Notes: generated by a model from the sequence alone, not told the origin. A stretch of 64,000 nt of DNA from Citrobacter portucalensis (GCF_002042885.1 NZ_MVFY01000004.1:277436-341435), one strand, 5' to 3'; positions 11,174-25,476 are shown, counted from the first letter of the stretch. Translations and numbers: made by a program.

Positions 11174-12178
11174 TTAGCGTGTCGCGGTATTTGGTGTCTT
11201 CATGTAGCGGAAGAAATCGCTGTCCGGGCTCATGACCATTACGTCCTGATTCCCTTCAAAGCTCTTCTCGTAAGCACGCAGGCTACGGATGAAGGCGTAG
11301 AAGTCCGGATCCTGACTGAACGCATCGGCAAACAGCTTAGCGGCTTCTGCATCGCCTTCACCGCGCATAATACGGCCCTGACGCTCAGATTCTGCCAGCG
11401 TTTTAGTGACTTCATAGTCAGCCGTTGCACGCAGTTTTTCCGCCTCTTCCTGGCCTTGTGAACGATGGCGACGCGCTACCGCTTCACGCTCAGCGCGCAT
11501 ACGGTTGTAGATAGCCTCGGACACTTCAGCAGGCAGGTTGATTTGCTTAATACGCACGTCAACCACTTCGATGCCCAATGCCGCCATACTGTTCGGGTTG
11601 ATGACCGGTACTTTACCGTTCGTTTCAGCCTGAACACGTTCAGCCGCTTCGGCAATCGCGCTATCTGCTGCCGGAGTCGCCACTTCATCTTCCGTGCCAG
11701 CAGAACCGGAGTTCAGCGCGTCACGAACTTCCAGGGTCAGACGACCGCGGGAATCGGTAACGATGTCCTTCACGTCCAGACGACCAATTTCAGAACGCAG
11801 ACGGTCAGAGAACTTACGTTTCAGCAGGACTTCCGCCTGAGAAACATCGCCACCGCCCGTTGCCAGGTAGTAACGGCTAAAGTCACTGATGCGCCACTTG
11901 ATGTAGGAGTCAACGATCAGGTCTTTCTTCTCTTTGGTAACAAAGCGATCGGCCTGGTTGTCCATGGTCTGAATACGCGCATCCAGCATCTTCACAGATT
12001 CAATAAACGGAATCTTGAAGTGCAGGCCTGGTGCAACGACCAGCGGCTTGTTTTCATCGTCACGCAGAACTTTACCAAAGCGCAGAGTAATACCGCGCTC
12101 GCCTTCTTTGACCACAAAGACAGACATGAACAGAACTACCAGAACGATGATGATAATCGCAATAACTGACTTACGCAT
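11174..12178 (-). CDS. hflC: HflC, SPFH-domain regulator of FtsH
   Basis: A 334-residue type II membrane protein with one N-terminal helix (about residues 5-22) and a periplasmic SPFH/prohibitin domain. With HflK it forms the large cage that surrounds and modulates the FtsH protease. The N-terminal domain is visible around EGERGITLRFGKV. The C-terminal coiled-coil region is charged and Ala/Glu-rich (AEAAKLFADAF). It starts two bases after hflK ends, so the two are translationally coupled. Confidence 0.97.
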   Translation of the reverse strand: MRKSVIAIIIIVLVVLFMSVFVVKEGERGITLRFGKVLRDDENKPLVVAPGLHFKIPFIESVKMLDARIQTMDNQADRFVTKEKKDLIVDSYIKWRISDFSRYYLATGGGDVSQAEVLLKRKFSDRLRSEIGRLDVKDIVTDSRGRLTLEVRDALNSGSAGTEDEVATPAADSAIAEAAERVQAETNGKVPVINPNSMAALGIEVVDVRIKQINLPAEVSEAIYNRMRAEREAVARRHRSQGQEEAEKLRATADYEVTKTLAESERQGRIMRGEGDAEAAKLFADAFSQDPDFYAFIRSLRAYEKSFEGNQDVMVMSPDSDFFRYMKTPNTATR

Positions 12179-12180
12179 CG

Positions 12181-13434
12181 TTATTCCCCCTGACGCTGGT
12201 AGTCGTTACGCTGCGCATTCGCGCGGCGTTGGTCCATAATATCGCCCTGACTGGTGGACGATGTGTTGCTTGCTCCAGTGCTGGAAGTCGTTGCTGGCGG
12301 CAGACGCAGCAGGTTTGAACTGCTGTCAGTCTTTGCTGCTGGCGCACTACCACCTTTCAGCATTTGATCCAGCGGCAGAACCATCAAATTGCTGCCTTTA
12401 TCGTTAACCAGGACTTTGCGGGTATTGCTCAGCACTTTTTCCATGGTTTCGATATACAGACGCTCGCGGGTAATTTGCGGTGCGGCTTTATATTCCGGCA
12501 GAATTTTTGCGAAGCGAGCCACTTCACCCTGTGCTTCCAGGATTGTCTGAGTCTTATACGCACGCGCTTCTTCCAGAATACGCTGCGCCTGACCGTTTGC
12601 ACGCGGCTGAACTTCGTTGGTGTACGCTTCCGCTTCACGGATGTACTGCTGTTCGTTTTCACGTGCTGCGATAGCATCGTCAAACGCGGCTTTTACTTCT
12701 TCCGGCGGACGTGCAGCCTGGAAGTTGACGTCCAGCAGGGTGATACCCATGTTGTACGGACGGATCGTTTCTTCCAGTTCACGTTGGGTATCGCTACGAA
12801 TAACGGTACGACCTTCGGTCAGGATACGGTCCATGGTGTATTTACCGATAACCCCACGCAGGGCACTGTCGGTAGCCTGACGCAGACTGTCATCCGCGCT
12901 GGTTACGCTAAACAGGTAACGCTGCGGATCGGTCACGCGGTACTGTACGTTCATTTCGACGCGCACGACGTTTTCGTCAGAGGTCAGCATGACGCCGGAT
13001 GCGGCAAGTTCACGCACGGCTTCAACGTTGACCGGTGTCACTTCGTCGACAAAGGTCGGTTTCCAGTTCAGACCCGGTTCAACCAAATGGCTGAATTTAC
13101 CGAAGCGTGTCACCACGCCGCGTTCCGCTTCTTTAATGGTATAGAAACCGCTGGCCGCCCAGATAATGACGATAGCGGCCGCTGCGATAGTAAAGACTCG
13201 ACCGCCCAGTTGCGGACGCGGGCCTTGCGATGAACTACCGCCGCCAGAGCCAGTACCTTTACCGCCACCCAGACCACCGAGCTTTTTACTCAGTTTGCGG
13301 AAGATATCGTCCAGATCGGGAGGTCCCTGCTCGCGACCACCTTTGTTTCCATTTCCCTCAGGGTTGCCGCCAGGTTTGCTGCTTCCCCAGGGGTCGCGGT
13401 CTTGTCCGTTATTACCGGGCTGATTCCACGCCAT
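12181..13434 (-). CDS. hflK: HflK, SPFH-domain regulator of FtsH
   Basis: A 417-residue partner of HflC. A glycine- and proline-rich cytoplasmic N terminus (MAWNQPGNN...) precedes a membrane helix near residue 80 and the SPFH domain (KEAERGVVTRFGKF). A long helical stretch follows, then a Ser/Thr-rich C terminus. The length is close to E. coli HflK (419). It sits directly upstream of hflC in the hfq-hflX-hflKC segment. Confidence 0.97.
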   Translation of the reverse strand: MAWNQPGNNGQDRDPWGSSKPGGNPEGNGNKGGREQGPPDLDDIFRKLSKKLGGLGGGKGTGSGGGSSSQGPRPQLGGRVFTIAAAAIVIIWAASGFYTIKEAERGVVTRFGKFSHLVEPGLNWKPTFVDEVTPVNVEAVRELAASGVMLTSDENVVRVEMNVQYRVTDPQRYLFSVTSADDSLRQATDSALRGVIGKYTMDRILTEGRTVIRSDTQRELEETIRPYNMGITLLDVNFQAARPPEEVKAAFDDAIAARENEQQYIREAEAYTNEVQPRANGQAQRILEEARAYKTQTILEAQGEVARFAKILPEYKAAPQITRERLYIETMEKVLSNTRKVLVNDKGSNLMVLPLDQMLKGGSAPAAKTDSSSNLLRLPPATTSSTGASNTSSTSQGDIMDQRRANAQRNDYQRQGE

Positions 13435-13490
13435 TTTTGTGCTCCATATTTGTTATGCGATGCTATACCTGCGTCTTTTGCGCTGCCGTT

Positions 13491-13567
13491 GCGTTGGCTG
13501 CGTCCCTCAACGCCAGTCACATAGTTGACTATGCTCCTGGAGATTTCAGGACTTGCCGCCTTCCTGC
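13491..13567 (+). repeat. Dispersed hairpin repeat, copy A (hflX-hflK spacer)
   Basis: It begins GCGTTGGCTGCG and ends TTGCCGCCTTCCTGC. The centre is a stem CATAGT-TG-ACTATG. The same framework occurs at 23047, 23280 and, inverted, at 44014. See the finding on compensatory changes. Confidence 0.6.
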
Positions 13568-13623
13568 CGCACAAAATCCACAAGGTATAGAGGCGAAAAA
13601 ATCTTCAGGCCATATCCGTCAGA

Positions 13624-14904
13624 TCAGACAACATAGTCTTCCAGTGCCGGTTCTTGTTTACAGAGGCGACGCCAGTCTACGATCGGCATTCGAACCTGCA
13701 GACCTACGCTGCCGTCCTCCTCCATCCACTCTTTTTCTATTGCCTGAAGTTGATAAAACCGGCTTCTCAAACGCCCTTCCTGCGGCGGCAAACGCAACGT
13801 ATGCTGCGCCACCTCACCGGAAAGTCGCTCAGTCAAAGCCTGAAAAAGTTGTGGTATACCAATCCCCGTTTGCGCTGATACCCAAACGCGAATGGGTTTA
13901 TTCTCTTCATCTCTGTCGATACGCGGCTCAAAGTCATCCAACATATCGATTTTATTCATCACCAGCAGGGTCGGGATCTCATGCGCATCGATCTCTTCGA
14001 GCACCGTATCGACGGCCTCAATGTTTTCCTGCACACGAAAATCTGCTGCATCAATAACGTGCAGCAACAATGTCGCCTGACGTGTTTCCTGCAAGGTGGC
14101 CTTAAACGCCGCCACCAGGTCGTGCGGCAAATGACGGATAAACCCAACGGTATCCGCCAGCACGGTCTCACCCACGTCCGCCACGTCTATTCTGCGTAGC
14201 GTCGGGTCCAGGGTCGCAAACAGCTGATCCGCTGCGTAGACCTGGGCTTCGGTGATCTGGTTGAACAGGGTGGATTTTCCGGCGTTGGTATATCCCACCA
14301 GTGATACGGTTGGGACATCCGCTTTCTTGCGCGACTGTCGCCCCTGCTCACGTTGCTTTTCAACTTTTTCCAGGCGCGACTGTATCTGCAAAATGCGATT
14401 ACGCAGCAAACGACGGTCGGTTTCGAGCTGGGTTTCACCCGGACCGCGCAAACCAATCCCGCCCTTTTGCCGTTCAAGGTGAGTCCAGCCACGGACCAGA
14501 CGCGTAGCCATATGGCGCAACTGCGCCAGCTCAACCTGCAACTTACCCTCATGGGTTCGCGCACGCTGGGCAAAAATATCTAAAATGAGACCAGTCCTGT
14601 CGATAACAAGACACTGGCACAACTGTTCCAGGTTACGTTCCTGGGCAGGGCTTAGAGCATGATCAAAAATCACCACCGCAGCGCCAGTCGCTTTTACGGC
14701 TTCGGCAATTTCGATTGCCTTACCTTCACCAACAAAATACTTCGGGTGCGGTGCTTTACGGCTCCCGGTAATCACCTGCATTGCTTCGACACCGGCGGAA
14801 GAAACCAGAGATTCAAACTCCTGGAGGTCTTCCATATCTTTGTCTTGCGAAAAATAGATGTGTACCAGTACCGCCTGCTCACCGGCATCATAACGGTCAA
14901 ACAA
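13624..14904 (-). CDS. hflX: Ribosome-associated GTPase HflX
   Basis: A 426-residue GTPase that splits stalled or heat-damaged 70S ribosomes. The N-terminal HflX domain and coiled coil (around [15 protein letters not shown]) precede the G domain. Its motifs are G1 [10 protein letters not shown]3 DTVGF and G4 NKID. The length equals the E. coli protein. It is the gene downstream of hfq in the superoperon. A 189-bp spacer with a dispersed repeat separates it from hflK. Confidence 0.98.
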   Translation of the reverse strand: MFDRYDAGEQAVLVHIYFSQDKDMEDLQEFESLVSSAGVEAMQVITGSRKAPHPKYFVGEGKAIEIAEAVKATGAAVVIFDHALSPAQERNLEQLCQCLVIDRTGLILDIFAQRARTHEGKLQVELAQLRHMATRLVRGWTHLERQKGGIGLRGPGETQLETDRRLLRNRILQIQSRLEKVEKQREQGRQSRKKADVPTVSLVGYTNAGKSTLFNQITEAQVYAADQLFATLDPTLRRIDVADVGETVLADTVGFIRHLPHDLVAAFKATLQETRQATLLLHVIDAADFRVQENIEAVDTVLEEIDAHEIPTLLVMNKIDMLDDFEPRIDRDEENKPIRVWVSAQTGIGIPQLFQALTERLSGEVAQHTLRLPPQEGRLRSRFYQLQAIEKEWMEEDGSVGLQVRMPIVDWRRLCKQEPALEDYVV

Positions 14905-14978
14905 GCGTCAACCCCTTAATATAAATCAACGGGGAACACAGGATCGCTGGCTCCCCGTATGTAAAACAGCTAATAACC

Positions 14979-15299
<321 letters not shown>

Positions 15300-15371
15300 T
15301 TATATGCTTATTTGTACTTTGAACCTTTCGATTCTGAAAAATTGCGCACGATACGTTTCAATTGTACACAT

Positions 15372-16322
15372 TCAGTTCGCGATAGCACCAACAACCTGTA
15401 ATACTTCGTTTCGCGCCTGGTCAGGCTTTTCACTGTCAAGCCAGTGCACCCCTTCCCAACCACGCAACCAGGTTACCTGTCGCTTCGCCAACTGCCTCGT
15501 GGCGCAAACACCTCTATAAACCATTTCATCGTATGAAATTTCGCCTTCAATGTATGACCACATCTGGCGATACCCTACACAACGAATGGAAGGCAAATCC
15601 GTATGCAAATCTCCACGGGCAAAAAGCGCCCGGACTTCTGCTTCAAAACCTGAAGCTAACATCTGATGAAAACGCTGCTCAATTCGCTGATGGAGCAGTT
15701 CACGGCTCGCCGGGGCGATTGCAAACTGATGCACCTGATACGGCAAAGCATCTCCTGACGTTTGCGTCAGCTCCGTTAAAGTTTTACCCGAAATGAAAAA
15801 AACTTCCAGTGCCCGGGAAAGTCTTTGCGGATCATTTGGATGAATACGCGCCGCTGCCACGGGATCGATGTCCTGAAGCTGTCGGTGTAACGCGTCCCAA
15901 CCCTGCTCTGCCGCCTGCTGCTCAATTCTGGCCCTGACTACCGGGTCCGCCGACGGTAACGGCGACAGTCCTTCAAGCAAGGCTTTGAAATATAACATTG
16001 TGCCGCCCACCAGCAACGGGATACGGCCCGTGGCGGTGATGTCGGCCATTTCGGCTAACGCATCGCGACGAAAATCCGCAGCGGAGTACGCCTGCGATGG
16101 ATCGCGGATATCCAGCAATCGGTGCGGTGCGGCCTGTAATTCAGCTGCATCAGGCTTAGCTGTACCGATATCCATCCCCTTGTAAATAAGGGCGGAATCA
16201 ACGCTTATCAACTCTATGGGCAAAACTTTACGCAATTCAATTGCTAATGCCGTTTTACCGGAGGCCGTTGGCCCCATCAAAAAAATCGCCTTTGGCAGGC
16301 TCGCCTTACGGGTATCACTCAT
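15372..16322 (-). CDS. miaA: tRNA dimethylallyltransferase MiaA
   Basis: A 316-residue enzyme that prenylates A37 of tRNAs reading UNN codons, using dimethylallyl diphosphate; MiaB then acts on the product. The P-loop [10 protein letters not shown] is near residue 17, and [18 protein letters not shown] is the substrate-binding signature. The length equals the E. coli enzyme. The start overlaps the end of mutL by 8 bp, which indicates translational coupling. Confidence 0.98.
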   Translation of the reverse strand: MSDTRKASLPKAIFLMGPTASGKTALAIELRKVLPIELISVDSALIYKGMDIGTAKPDAAELQAAPHRLLDIRDPSQAYSAADFRRDALAEMADITATGRIPLLVGGTMLYFKALLEGLSPLPSADPVVRARIEQQAAEQGWDALHRQLQDIDPVAAARIHPNDPQRLSRALEVFFISGKTLTELTQTSGDALPYQVHQFAIAPASRELLHQRIEQRFHQMLASGFEAEVRALFARGDLHTDLPSIRCVGYRQMWSYIEGEISYDEMVYRGVCATRQLAKRQVTWLRGWEGVHWLDSEKPDQARNEVLQVVGAIAN

Positions 16323-18201
16323 GTTTCAGGGCATTCATTACCGAATGTAAATCAACAGGTTGTAACAGACCACCCGGCGGTGCCTTCACGAGTTGTGGGC
16401 AGAGCCGCTCAACATCCGCTAACAGCGTAATCGCCTGTGCCATGCTCCACTGTGGATGCTCGCTCATCAGGTTACGTGCGATCCACTGTGCAATATTGCC
16501 CGGCTCGAATACGGATTGCTGCGCCAGGTAGCCTATCAGTTCAGGAATCAAGATTTGTAAATTTTGTTGGCGTAAGGGTAAAGGCACCGCCCGGATGGTC
16601 ACATGCTGCGCATCCAGCTGAAATTCAATGCCCAACTCAGCCAGTTGGCTCTGTCCTTTTTGCAGTGCTGCTTTTTCATCGGCGGTCACTTTTAGACGTA
16701 AAGGGATCAGTAACGGTTGAGCACAAACCGCTCCCTGACCCGGCGTTAACTGCGCCTGACGCAACCAACGCTCAGCCACCGGTAATGCCAACAACCGAAT
16801 ATGGCCATCACACTCGAGTAACGCGCAGTCTGCACCAACAATCGTTAGCACCCGGCCAAAGCCCTGACTGTTGCCAGTCAGAGGCGTCGATGGCGTTTCA
16901 GAGACCGGCGTTTTACGCGTTGGAGCAGGCGTCTGCATCAGTTGCTGATAAATTTCGCCCTGCTGCTTTTGGTATCCGGGTTGAGCATGAGGCCAACTGG
17001 CCCCCGCCTGACGGCCACCGCCACCACTACTGCCACCGCTACTGCCACTTCCAGTGCCAGCGGATGCTGAGTACCGCGGTGTCGCAGGTTCACGCGCGGG
17101 AGCCGGCTCGGCAAAATGGTTGCGTCCAGCAGCAACGCGGTTTTCCGGGATGTGCCTTGGGGCGGGTTCGTCGTCATCAGCCAACGGCAGCGGCGTTTCA
17201 AGCTGCTGTTGCAGGACGCTCAACACGCCCTGATAAATAAAATCGTGCACCAGGCGGGATTGATGGAAACGGACCTCATGTTTAGCTGGGTGTACGTTGA
17301 CATCCACTTGATGCGGATCGATTTCCAGATACAGCACAAAAGCGGGCTGTTGATCGGCTCCCAGCTTATCTTCACAGGCCTGGCGGATAGCATGGTTGAT
17401 CAGCCGGTCGCGCATCATCCGACCATTCACATAGCAGTACTGGATTTCTGCCAGTGCTGCCGTTGTGTGGTTAGGATCGGCCACCCAGCCGCGCAATGTT
17501 AAATCGCCATGCTGCCATTCGATCGCCAGCGCATGCTCCAGAAACGGCGTGCCGCAAATCGCGCCCAGTCGGCGCTCTTTCTGCCCATCCGCGGCCACTG
17601 CCCGGTACTGTCGCACCACTTTGCCGTTGTGCGACAAATTTATCGTCACATCAAAACGTGCCAGCGCAATGCGGCGAATAATCTCGTCGATATGATTAAA
17701 TTCGGTTTTCTCGGTGCGCATAAATTTGCGCCGCGCCGGGGTGTTGTAGAACAGATCTAGCACCTCCAGCGTGGTTCCCACCGGATGCGCAGCGGGTTTA
17801 ACTGTGACATCCATGTCACGCCCTTCGGCATACGCCTGCCAGGCTTCGGGTTGTTCTTGCGTACGCGACGTCAGGGTTAAGCGAGACACGGAGCTGATAC
17901 TGGCCAACGCTTCGCCGCGAAATCCGAGGCTTACGATGGCTTCAAGATCGTCAAGCGAGGCTATTTTACTGGTGGCATGACGCGCCAACGCCAACGCCAG
18001 CTCGTCTTTTTTAATCCCGCAGCCGTTGTCACGAATACGGATAAGCTTCGCTCCGCCGCGTTCAATATCGATATCAATGCGCGTCGCACCGGCATCGATG
18101 CTGTTTTCCACCAGCTCTTTCACCACTGACGCAGGCCGTTCTACCACCTCGCCTGCGGCAATCTGGTTCGCCAGCTGTGGCGGTAGAACCTGAATCGGCA
18201 T
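16315..18201 (-). CDS. mutL: DNA mismatch-repair protein MutL
   Basis: A 628-residue GHKL ATPase that couples MutS mismatch recognition to MutH and UvrD. The ATPase motifs are [18 protein letters not shown] and [10 protein letters not shown] in the first 100 residues. The linker around residues 340-430 is low-complexity and rich in Gly/Ser ([15 protein letters not shown]). The C-terminal dimerization domain follows. The Gly/Ser linker is the part expected to vary most between species. Confidence 0.98.
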   Translation of the reverse strand: MPIQVLPPQLANQIAAGEVVERPASVVKELVENSIDAGATRIDIDIERGGAKLIRIRDNGCGIKKDELALALARHATSKIASLDDLEAIVSLGFRGEALASISSVSRLTLTSRTQEQPEAWQAYAEGRDMDVTVKPAAHPVGTTLEVLDLFYNTPARRKFMRTEKTEFNHIDEIIRRIALARFDVTINLSHNGKVVRQYRAVAADGQKERRLGAICGTPFLEHALAIEWQHGDLTLRGWVADPNHTTAALAEIQYCYVNGRMMRDRLINHAIRQACEDKLGADQQPAFVLYLEIDPHQVDVNVHPAKHEVRFHQSRLVHDFIYQGVLSVLQQQLETPLPLADDDEPAPRHIPENRVAAGRNHFAEPAPAREPATPRYSASAGTGSGSSGGSSGGGGRQAGASWPHAQPGYQKQQGEIYQQLMQTPAPTRKTPVSETPSTPLTGNSQGFGRVLTIVGADCALLECDGHIRLLALPVAERWLRQAQLTPGQGAVCAQPLLIPLRLKVTADEKAALQKGQSQLAELGIEFQLDAQHVTIRAVPLPLRQQNLQILIPELIGYLAQQSVFEPGNIAQWIARNLMSEHPQWSMAQAITLLADVERLCPQLVKAPPGGLLQPVDLHSVMNALKHE

Positions 18202-18210
18202 GGCTAATCC

Positions 18211-19539
18211 TTAATTTGTTAACGTGTTACCCGGCGATATGGCGCTGGCGGTTTGCGCCGGTGCGCCCTGCGGCCCGGTTTGCATCGGGTGCGCCTGGAA
18301 ATAGTTACGCAATCCTTTGTAAATCGCCTCAGCCAGTTGCTGCTGGTAATCATCGCTCGCCAACAGACGTTCTTCGCTGTTGTTACTGATAAAGCCAGTT
18401 TCAACCAACACTGACGGGATATCAGGCGAACGCAGTACGCCAAGACTGGCGTGTTCAGGACGACGCTTATGCATCGAACCAATACGTTCTAACTGGCCGA
18501 TCATGCTGGTCGCCACATCATACCCGACGCGCTGCGAATGACCGAACTGCAGATCCAGTACGGCCTGGCTGAGGTAAGGATCGGACTGGCTGTTTGCCAG
18601 CACATCGCCCGCGCCGCCCAACAACTCCGATTGCTTCTCGTGCTGTTCCAGCCAGCCGGCCATCTCACTGTTCGCCCGACGGTTTGACAGCACCCAAACG
18701 GAAGCACCTGTGGCATCACGATTTGGCGCGGCATCCGCGTGAATAGAAACCAGGAAATTGGCGTTTTGTTTACGCGCGACGTCTGAACGCCCCATCACCG
18801 AGATAAAGTAATCACCATCACGGGTGAGTACGCCTTTAAACATCGGATCATCATTGAGCAAACTGCGCAGCTTGCGCGCCACGGCAATCGTGACGTTTTT
18901 CTCACGCGTGCCGCCAGGACCAATAGCGCCAGGATCCTGTCCACCGTGTCCGGCATCAATGGCAATCACCACCTTATCGCCGTTGCTGGTGCTGGCGCGC
19001 GCCGCAGGGCGCGTGGAGGTATTGCTGTTAGTCACAGCCGTAGTGCGATCGTTTTCTGCTTTAAACGGATTGCGCGCTGGCTCGACAGGACGTGGGGCAA
19101 CAATCGGCGCTTCAACACGCTTTGCAACCACGGGAGGTGGAGGCGGCGGCGGCGCATCAGCGTTGATGGTAAACACGACGGTATAATTGCCGCCGTTCTG
19201 GCGTTTTACTGCTTCGGCTTTACCGTTCTCGGTTAAATCCACCACCAGGCGCAGAGACTGCGCATCTTTTGGCGTGCCGGAACGGATAGATTTCACCAGA
19301 TTATTGCCGCTAAACAGCAGCGGTAACCCCTGAATCACACCGGTTTGTTTAATATCCAGCGCGACGGTTCGTTTCCCGTCCTGCGAAACGGCATATTCAG
19401 GATCGCCAATAAAGCTCAGCGTAATCCGCGCCTGTTGATCGCCATTGGACACCTGAAGATCGGAGAGGCTGGCGGCCCCTGCCTGCGCGCACAGCAGGAC
19501 CAGGGTTGCCATCAGCCAGTTTCTGATGCGATAAATCAT
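18211..19539 (-). CDS. amiB: N-acetylmuramoyl-L-alanine amidase AmiB
   Basis: A 442-residue periplasmic zinc amidase that splits septal peptidoglycan during daughter-cell separation and is activated by EnvC. A signal peptide (cut near AGAAS) is followed by an AMIN domain (about residues 25-125) and a proline-rich linker ([11 protein letters not shown]). The Amidase_3 domain then shows [23 protein letters not shown] and [10 protein letters not shown], which hold the zinc ligands and catalytic glutamate. It lies between mutL and tsaE. Confidence 0.97.
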   Translation of the reverse strand: MIYRIRNWLMATLVLLCAQAGAASLSDLQVSNGDQQARITLSFIGDPEYAVSQDGKRTVALDIKQTGVIQGLPLLFSGNNLVKSIRSGTPKDAQSLRLVVDLTENGKAEAVKRQNGGNYTVVFTINADAPPPPPPPVVAKRVEAPIVAPRPVEPARNPFKAENDRTTAVTNSNTSTRPAARASTSNGDKVVIAIDAGHGGQDPGAIGPGGTREKNVTIAVARKLRSLLNDDPMFKGVLTRDGDYFISVMGRSDVARKQNANFLVSIHADAAPNRDATGASVWVLSNRRANSEMAGWLEQHEKQSELLGGAGDVLANSQSDPYLSQAVLDLQFGHSQRVGYDVATSMIGQLERIGSMHKRRPEHASLGVLRSPDIPSVLVETGFISNNSEERLLASDDYQQQLAEAIYKGLRNYFQAHPMQTGPQGAPAQTASAISPGNTLTN

Positions 19540-19555
19540 CCCGCCACCCTTAAGG

Positions 19556-21534
<1,979 letters not shown>

Positions 21535-21536
<2 letters not shown>

Positions 21537-22674
21537 GTCAGAGCCCCTCGATCTCAATCAGTTAGCGCAAAATATTAAGCAGTGGGGGCTGGAGCTTGGC
21601 TTTCAGCAGGTCGGTATTGCCGATACCGACCTCAGCGAAGCGGAGCCCAAACTGCAGGCCTGGCTGGATAAACAATACCACGGCGAGATGGACTGGATGG
21701 CCCGTCACGGCATGATGCGCGCCCGACCTCACGAATTATTGCCCGGTACGCTACGTGTCATCAGCGTACGTATGAACTATCTTCCAGCCAATGCGGCCTT
21801 CGCCAGCACATTGAAGAATCCTTCTCTGGGTTACGTCAGCCGTTACGCGCTGGGGCGCGACTATCATAAGCTGCTACGTAACCGCTTAAAAAAGCTGGGA
21901 GAGATGATTCAACAGCACTGCGTTTCGCTGAATTTTAGACCTTTTGTCGATTCTGCGCCCATTCTTGAGCGTCCGTTAGCGGAAAAAGCCGGGCTTGGCT
22001 GGACAGGTAAGCACTCACTTATCCTCAATCGCGAAGCCGGTTCATTTTTCTTCCTCGGTGAATTACTGATCGATTTACCCTTGCCGATCGACCAACCAGT
22101 AGAAGAAGGATGCGGGAAATGCGTCGCCTGCATGACCATCTGTCCCACCGGGGCCATTGTTGAACCCTATACGGTGGATGCGCGCCGCTGTATCTCTTAT
22201 CTCACTATCGAACTGGAAGGCGCGATCCCGGAAGAATTTCGTCCCTTGATGGGGAATCGAATTTATGGCTGCGATGATTGCCAGCTTATTTGCCCGTGGA
22301 ACCGCTATTCACAGTTGACGGCAGAGGATGACTTCAACCCGCGCAAGCAGCTTCATGCTCCGGAGTTAATAGAGCTGTTTAGCTGGAGCGAAGCGTGGTT
22401 TTTAAAAGTCACGGAGGGGTCTGCCATTCGTCGTATTGGCCACCTGCGCTGGCTGCGAAATATCGCCGTTGCGTTGGGCAATGCTCCCTGGGATGAAGCC
22501 ATTCTTCACGCACTGGAAAGTCGCAGAGGTGAGCACCCACTTCTCGACGAACACATAGAGTGGGCGGTTGCTCAGCAAATCGAGAAGCGAAATGCCTGCG
22601 TAGTTGAGGTGCAGCTACCGCAGAAACAACGTTTGGTCAGGGTCATTGAGAAGGGTCTGCCGCGCGACGCTTAA
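21535..22674 (+). CDS. queG: Epoxyqueuosine reductase QueG
   Basis: A 379-residue cobalamin- and iron-sulfur-dependent enzyme that performs the last step of queuosine synthesis in tRNA. Two 4Fe-4S motifs are visible: CGKCVACMTICP and the second around CDDCQLICPWN. The start MSEPLDL matches E. coli. Because the ATG overlaps the nnr start codon (CATG), its promoter must lie inside nnr or in longer upstream sequence. Confidence 0.97.
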
Positions 22675-22943
22675 GTCATCCACAGCTTGTGTATAAAAAT
22701 AAAAACACATTGATATTCAAGAGGGAAAAAATCGTCAAGTGATCGTATTAACAATTTGAAATGATAATTAAATTAATAATTTCAAATAGTTAAAATGATA
22801 CTATTCACCCGGCGAAGTTTTTTGCATTCCAGGAATAATACCCGAACCTGTGGATAAGTCTGTTTACAAGAGTATGTCAATGACGAAACAAAACGTCCCC
22901 AACGCGATTATTCGTTGTGGATATTTTTATTGGGGTAAGAATT
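22675..22943. other. Probable datA-like DnaA-binding region
   Basis: This spacer lies between queG and the glycine tRNAs, the place where E. coli carries the DnaA-titration locus datA. It contains one perfect DnaA box in reverse orientation (TGTGGATAA, 22849-22857) and two single-mismatch boxes (TCATCCACA, 22676-22684; TGTGGATAT, 22916-22924). An IHF-like match (AAACACATTGATA, near 22703-22715) lies between boxes. The rest is AT-rich with no convincing gene. The identification rests on location plus motifs. Confidence 0.65.
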
Positions 22944-23019
<76 letters not shown>

Positions 23020-23046
23020 TTAATCTTCGTCTTTCGAACCACTACT

Positions 23047-23119
23047 GCGTTGGCTGCCTTCATTCGCCTGAGTCACTTACTTCAGTAAGTTCCTAAGGAC
23101 TCATTCAGTTGCCGCCTTG
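23047..23119 (+). repeat. Dispersed hairpin repeat, copy B (tRNA-Gly spacer 1)
   Basis: It has the same framework as copy A: GCGTTGGCTGCC at the start, a stem CTTACTTCAGTAAG in the middle and TTGCCGCCTTG at the end. It occupies the 157-bp spacer between glycine tRNA copies 1 and 2. Confidence 0.6.
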
Positions 23120-23176
23120 TCGCAATTCGAAATCCTGCGATTTGGTGGTCTGTGCTTAACAAGCACTTTCAAATTT

Positions 23177-23252
<76 letters not shown>

Positions 23253-23279
23253 ATAATCTTCGTCTTTCGAACCGCTACT

Positions 23280-23352
23280 GCGTTGGCTGCCTTCATTCGC
23301 CTGAGTCACTTACTTTAGTAAGCTCCTAAGGACTCATTCAGTTGCCGCCTTG
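23280..23352 (+). repeat. Dispersed hairpin repeat, copy C (tRNA-Gly spacer 2)
   Basis: Nearly identical to copy B, with a few substitutions (for example TTTAGTAAG instead of TTCAGTAAG). It lies in the second spacer of the glycine tRNA array. Confidence 0.6.
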
Positions 23353-23408
23353 TCGCAATTCGAAATCCTGCGATTGGTGGTCTGTGCTTTACAAGCATTT
23401 TCAAATTT

Positions 23409-23484
<76 letters not shown>

Positions 23485-23645
23485 AAATCTGTACTGCTTT
23501 TGTTGCTGTCGTAATTCGCATTTCTGCGTCGTTACGGGAGGCGCATTATACGAGAAATCCGTTTAGCTGCAACCCCCCTGAAAGCGTTTTTTTCGAAAAT
23601 TCGTTCAAGTGATTAATTTACAATCAAGCTGAACAATTTAGCGTC

Positions 23646-23671
23646 AAAAAACCGGTGACGCAAGCCACCGG
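23646..23671 (-). terminator. Terminator after orn
   Basis: On the minus strand a CCGGTG / CACCGG stem is followed by a T run, about 10 bases beyond the orn stop. Confidence 0.8.
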
Positions 23672-23680
23672 AGGACAAAA

Positions 23681-24226
23681 TCAAAGATTAATAAAATGTT
23701 CGCGATAGTAAGCAAGCTCAGCAACAGATTCACGAATGTCGTCCATCGCCTGATGTGTTCCCTGCTTGGTGAAGCCCGCAAGGATTTCCGGCTTCCAACG
23801 ACGCGCCAGTTCTTTGAGCGTGCTGACGTCCAGATAGCGATAATGGAAATACGCCTCCAGCTCCGGCATGTATTTAAACAGGAAACGACGATCCTGCCCG
23901 ATGCTGTTGCCGCAGATAGGTGATTTCCCTTCCGGAACCCACTCTTTCAAAAAAGCCAGCGTGGCCAGTTCAGCGTCACGATCGCCCATGGTGCTCGCCT
24001 TCACGCGCTCCACCAGCCCGCTACCAGTATGCGTACGTACGTTCCAGTCATCCATTAATGCCAGCTGTTCGTCAGACTGGTGCACCGCAATTGTCGGTCC
24101 TTCAGCCAGAATATTCAGGTTGGCATCCGTCACCAGCGTGGCGATCTCAATAATGCGATCGCGCTCGGGATCCAGACCTGTCATCTCCAGATCGATCCAA
24201 ATCAGGTTGTTTTCATTGGCACTCAT
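23681..24226 (-). CDS. orn: Oligoribonuclease
   Basis: A 181-residue DEDDh 3'-5' exonuclease that degrades 2-5-nt RNAs, including pGpG. Exo I is [11 protein letters not shown], Exo II is [12 protein letters not shown], and Exo III is [10 protein letters not shown]. The start MSANENN matches E. coli; an in-frame ATG four codons earlier is not favoured. It is divergent from rsgA. Confidence 0.98.
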   Translation of the reverse strand: MSANENNLIWIDLEMTGLDPERDRIIEIATLVTDANLNILAEGPTIAVHQSDEQLALMDDWNVRTHTGSGLVERVKASTMGDRDAELATLAFLKEWVPEGKSPICGNSIGQDRRFLFKYMPELEAYFHYRYLDVSTLKELARRWKPEILAGFTKQGTHQAMDDIRESVAELAYYREHFINL

Positions 24227-24331
24227 GCTATTTTCCACCCTTCAGCGTCACATTCAGTGTGACTACATTGATCTAAAATTGTGTGTATCATAAATGTTTT
24301 GCCCATCATGGGCGACCAGGAGCCAGTCCGA

Positions 24332-25384
24332 TTGAGTAAGAATAAACTCTCCAAAGGCCAACAGCGCCGTGTGAACGCCAATCACCAGCGTCGTCTTAAA
24401 ACGTCCACGGAGAAGCCCGACTACGACGACAACCTGTTTGGCGAAACCGCCGAAGGCATCGTTATCAGCCGTTTTGGCATGCATGCCGACGTAGAGTCTG
24501 CTGACGGTGAAATTCACCGTTGCAACATCCGCCGTACAATTCGCTCACTGGTTACTGGCGATCGCGTAGTCTGGCGCCCGGGTAAAGCGGCAGCTGAAGG
24601 CGTGAATGTCAAAGGTATCGTTGAAGCGGTACACGATCGTACCTCGGTACTGACACGCCCCGACTTTTACGACGGGGTAAAGCCTATTGCCGCCAACATC
24701 GACCAGATCGTTATTGTCTCAGCCATCTTACCCGAGCTGTCACTCAATATTATCGACCGGTATCTGGTAGCCTGCGAAACGCTACACGTTGAACCGATTA
24801 TCGTTCTGAATAAGATCGATCTGCTGGATGATGAAGGCATGGCCTTCGTTAACGAACAGATGGATATCTATCGCAACATTGGCTATCAGGTGTTGATGGT
24901 ATCAAGCCGCACTAAAGACGGCCTGAAACCGCTTGAAGAAGCATTAACCGATCGCATCAGCATTTTTGCCGGTCAATCGGGCGTAGGTAAATCCAGCCTG
25001 CTCAATAATCTCCTCGGCCTGCAGGAAGAGATCCTGACCAATGATGTCTCTGACAACTCCGGCCTTGGACAGCACACCACCACGGCCTCTCGCCTGTATC
25101 ACTTCCCGCACGGCGGCGACGTTATCGACTCCCCTGGCGTACGTGAGTTTGGACTGTGGCATCTGGAGCCGGAACAAATCACGCATGGCTTTGTCGAATT
25201 TCATGACTACCTGGGCCATTGCAAATACCGCGACTGCAAGCATGATACCGATCCAGGCTGCGCTATCCGTGAGGCTGTAGAAAAAGGGGCCATAGCCGAA
25301 ACCCGGTTTGAAAATTATCACCGCATCCTGGAAAGCATGGCGCAGGTAAAAACGCGTAAAAACTTTTCTGATACAGACAACTGA
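24332..25384 (+). CDS. rsgA: Ribosome small-subunit-dependent GTPase RsgA
   Basis: A 350-residue circularly permuted GTPase that checks late 30S maturation. The N-terminal basic region and OB fold precede the G domain, with motifs in permuted order: NKID (G4), then GQSGVGKSS (G1), then DSPG (G3). The C-terminal zinc motif is around [14 protein letters not shown]. The start is the TTG at 24332, with AGGAG well spaced upstream; this gives the E. coli length and N terminus. An upstream ATG at 24281 would add 17 unconserved residues. Confidence 0.96.
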   Translation: MSKNKLSKGQQRRVNANHQRRLKTSTEKPDYDDNLFGETAEGIVISRFGMHADVESADGEIHRCNIRRTIRSLVTGDRVVWRPGKAAAEGVNVKGIVEAVHDRTSVLTRPDFYDGVKPIAANIDQIVIVSAILPELSLNIIDRYLVACETLHVEPIIVLNKIDLLDDEGMAFVNEQMDIYRNIGYQVLMVSSRTKDGLKPLEEALTDRISIFAGQSGVGKSSLLNNLLGLQEEILTNDVSDNSGLGQHTTTASRLYHFPHGGDVIDSPGVREFGLWHLEPEQITHGFVEFHDYLGHCKYRDCKHDTDPGCAIREAVEKGAIAETRFENYHRILESMAQVKTRKNFSDTDN

Positions 25385-25476
25385 CAACTAAGCTAAGCAT
25401 CGCTAGAATCGTCCCCCTTTTTTCAGGATCCGGCCCGTATGCCGGATCGGGAACAAATTATGGCCTGGAGGCTACC

